This document shows positions 62,500 to 64,000 of a stretch of 64,000 bases of DNA, one piece after another. Both the position numbers and the translations under genes were made by a program. Positions within the stretch are counted from its first letter, which is position 1; each line of letters starts with the position of its first letter. A model generated the notes under the pieces. That model was not told where the DNA came from and searched no databases. It was given only the letters and a program-made list of their open reading frames with translations. Origin of the DNA: Sphingosinithalassobacter sp. CS137. Its GTDB lineage: Bacteria > Pseudomonadota > Alphaproteobacteria > Sphingomonadales > Sphingomonadaceae. The stretch spans positions 2,758,501 through 2,822,500 of the forward strand of contig NZ_CP060494.1 in assembly GCF_014334115.1 (NCBI RefSeq), in the 5' to 3' direction.

Positions 62500-63555
62500 A
62501 TGCGCCCGTCCGAACCCCAGTTTCACGCCTTTTCCGACGACGATGCGGGAGTGCGGGGCGTGATCGCGATCGATTCGCTCGCGCTGGGCCCGGCGGCGGG
62601 CGGGTGCCGGCTGTGGCACTATCCCGATCGCGCCGCGGCGGAGCGCGATGCCGCGCTGCTGGCGCGCGGCATGAGCTACAAGAACGCCATGGCCGACCTG
62701 CCGTTCGGCGGTGGCAAGGCAGTGCTGATGGCGCCGCTCGGTGCCGACCGCCGCGCGGCCTTCCGTGCGTTCGGCCGCGCAGTAGAGGCGCTGAATGGGC
62801 GCTATGTCACTGCCGAGGACGTGGGCACGACCACCGCGGACATGCGCGCGGTGCGCGAAGAGACCCGCCATGTCGCGGGGCTGCCGCACGATCCGGCATC
62901 GGCATGCGCCGGCGGCGACCCTTCGCCCTGGACCGCGCTGGGCGTGTTCCATTCGATGGAAGTCGCGGTGCGGCACCGGCTAGGTGCGGAGTTGGCCGAG
63001 GTGACGGTGGCGGTGCAGGGACTCGGTAGCGTCGGGCGCAGGCTGTGCGGCCTGCTGGCGGATGCCGGCGCGCGGCTGATCGTCGCCGATATCTCCGAGG
63101 CACGCGTGGCGGAAATGGCGGCGCTTCACGGCGCACTGCCCTGCGCGCCCGAGCAGATCCATGCCGCCGACGCCCATGTCTATGCTCCCTGCGCGCTGGG
63201 AGGCGCGCTGACGTTGGATGTGGTCGAGCGGTTGAACGCGGCGGTGGTGTGCGGGGCGGCGAACAACCAGCTGGCCGAGCCGAAGGTCGATGCCGCGCTG
63301 GCCTCCCGCGACGTGCTCTACGCGCCCGACTACGTCGTCAATTCGGGCGGGATCATCAATGTGGCGGCCGAATATCTGGGCGAGAGCACACTCGACGTCG
63401 AGCATCGCGTGCAGGCGATCGCGCCGCGGCTCGACGCGCTGTTCGTCCGCGCGCGCACCGAAGGAGTCGCCCCGGGCGCGATGGCGGACCGGATAGCGGC
63501 GCAGCGGATCGCGCAGGCGCAGCCGGTGCGGGCTCGGGCCGCGGTTCCGGCGTGA
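62500..63555 (+). CDS. Glu/Leu/Phe/Val-type amino-acid dehydrogenase
   Basis: A 351-residue cytoplasmic NAD(P)-dependent dehydrogenase, closest in pattern to leucine/phenylalanine dehydrogenases. The catalytic Lys region is ARGMSYKNAMADLPFGGGKA, followed by RYVTAEDVGTTTADM. The Rossmann fold shows VQGLGSVGRRLCGLLADAGA, and the C-terminal part has VVCGAANNQLAE and VNSGGIINVAAEY. ATG 62500 has GAGGAG ten bases upstream; a GTG at 62473 is less likely. It opens an operon with the ACT-like protein and acetolactate synthase. Confidence 0.92.
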   Translation: MRPSEPQFHAFSDDDAGVRGVIAIDSLALGPAAGGCRLWHYPDRAAAERDAALLARGMSYKNAMADLPFGGGKAVLMAPLGADRRAAFRAFGRAVEALNGRYVTAEDVGTTTADMRAVREETRHVAGLPHDPASACAGGDPSPWTALGVFHSMEVAVRHRLGAELAEVTVAVQGLGSVGRRLCGLLADAGARLIVADISEARVAEMAALHGALPCAPEQIHAADAHVYAPCALGGALTLDVVERLNAAVVCGAANNQLAEPKVDAALASRDVLYAPDYVVNSGGIINVAAEYLGESTLDVEHRVQAIAPRLDALFVRARTEGVAPGAMADRIAAQRIAQAQPVRARAAVPA

Positions 63556-63556
63556 A

Positions 63557-63790
63557 ATGGCCGTCGTTCTCCGGCTGGTCGCCGACGCCGATCCGGGCGT
63601 GCCGTCGCGCTTCTTCGATCTGATGCAGGCGCAGCAGCGCTTCCCGACTGGCTTCCACATGGACCGGGAGGCGGACACGCTCGTCATCACCGCGCACTTC
63701 GCGGCGGGAGCGGAGCTGCCGCCCTCGCTGCTGCCGCGGCTGCGGCAGATGACGGGTATCCGCTCGGCCTCGCTTGGGGAAATGGCATGA
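63557..63790 (+). CDS. Small ACT-like protein, candidate acetolactate synthase regulatory subunit (IlvM-like)
   Basis: A 77-residue protein. The pattern [20 protein letters not shown], then TLVITAHFA and [16 protein letters not shown] fits a single ACT beta-alpha-beta-beta-alpha-beta fold. The C-terminal strand resembles the end of IlvM. It starts one base after the dehydrogenase stop, and its stop overlaps the acetolactate synthase start as ATGA, which fits a regulatory-subunit role. In most bacteria the small subunit follows the large one, so the reversed order is notable. Confidence 0.65.
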   Translation: MAVVLRLVADADPGVPSRFFDLMQAQQRFPTGFHMDREADTLVITAHFAAGAELPPSLLPRLRQMTGIRSASLGEMA

Positions 63791-64000
63791 ACGCGCCGTT
63801 CGAATCGCCGCGTCGGGCGCCCGCGGCCGAGAAGCCGCGCAGCGGCGCCGATCATCTGCTTGCGGTGCTCGCCGACGCCGGAGTCGAGGTGATCTTCGGC
63901 TATCCGGGCGGCGCGGTGCTCCCGCTCTATGATGCGCTGTTCCGTCAGGAGCGAATCCGACACGTGCTCGTGCGGCACGAACAGGCGGCGGTCCATGCTG
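63787..64000 (+). CDS. Acetolactate synthase large subunit-like, N-terminal part (3' end outside window)
   Basis: The first 71 residues of a TPP-dependent enzyme. After a polar N-terminus ([20 protein letters not shown]) the start of the PYR domain is clear: [20 protein letters not shown], then [12 protein letters not shown] and [13 protein letters not shown], with the TPP-activating Glu in RHEQAA. This matches acetolactate synthases (IlvB/IlvG), the first step of branched-chain amino-acid synthesis. ATGA overlap with the ACT-like gene. Confidence 0.88.
   Translation, partial: MNAPFESPRRAPAAEKPRSGADHLLAVLADAGVEVIFGYPGGAVLPLYDALFRQERIRHVLVRHEQAAVHA

Noticed and set aside
1..64000. CRISPR arrays, rRNA genes, complete insertion sequences or phage modules
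   Set aside because: No regular repeat-spacer array, rRNA sequence, intact transposase or phage structural gene is visible. The only mobile trace is the integrase remnant.

Overview
The window is GC-rich chromosomal DNA that reads like a member of the Sphingomonadales (Alphaproteobacteria). The pointers are the hisD-nusB order, a giant 180-kDa-type NAD-glutamate dehydrogenase, a PAS_5-type protein, three large TonB-dependent receptors (TBDRs), and dense ATGA-overlapped operons. The genus cannot be fixed from the sequence alone.

Layout. (1) 1-10.5 kb is core: the hisD 3' end, nusB, a PepSY-DUF2271-DUF4198-ApbE flavinylation cassette, NAD-GDH, a PAS protein and tRNA-Thr(CGT). (2) 10.5-13.3 kb is a decayed scar behind the tRNA: a frameshifted, truncated P4-type integrase behind GTGGNCCAC repeats, a GlxA-regulator stub, a LysR gene, a CutA-like ORF that lost its stop codon, and an SDR pseudogene. 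(3) 13.3-24.5 kb is general physiology: a tandem Usp with a SulP transporter, a PAS-PAS hybrid histidine kinase, and an RND tripartite pump with a divergent TetR gene and a perfect operator palindrome. (4) 24.7-63.5 kb is a long catabolic region for D-amino acids and gamma-glutamyl or peptide substrates. (5) 62.5-64 kb holds a Leu/Glu-type dehydrogenase, a small ACT-like protein and the start of acetolactate synthase, next to an Lrp-type gene.

The catabolic region begins with ridA and lysR, then a 14-kb operon: D-amino-acid dehydrogenase, TBDR, D-aminoacylase, glutamate-type symporter, two gamma-glutamyltranspeptidases, a dienelactone-hydrolase-like protein, a VOC protein and a CapA (poly-gamma-glutamate) protein. 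A convergent His-rich ZnuD-like TBDR with two Zur-like boxes follows. Beyond it lie several transcription units: SxxK hydrolase 1; dgcN-ykvI-SxxK hydrolase 2; dgcA-D-aminoacylase 2; a Tat-exported M19 dipeptidase; TBDR-SxxK hydrolase 3; M19 dipeptidase-CocE hydrolase; and an XRE-cupin regulator.

The most interesting signal is a shared 17-bp operator-like motif, roughly TTTTCCGWTCAGGATCA, at five promoters (43.1, 45.3, 51.86, 52.04 and 61.23 kb), with a weak sixth match at 53.4 kb. In four of the five it lies just downstream of a TTGACA -35 element, in the promoter spacer. One copy lies directly in front of the XRE-cupin gene. I infer a local regulon in which this regulator controls D-glutamate use through DgcN (D-Glu N-acetylation) and DgcA (racemisation) together with periplasmic peptide and amide hydrolysis. 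Several hydrolases have lost canonical metal ligands, so their chemistry is uncertain.
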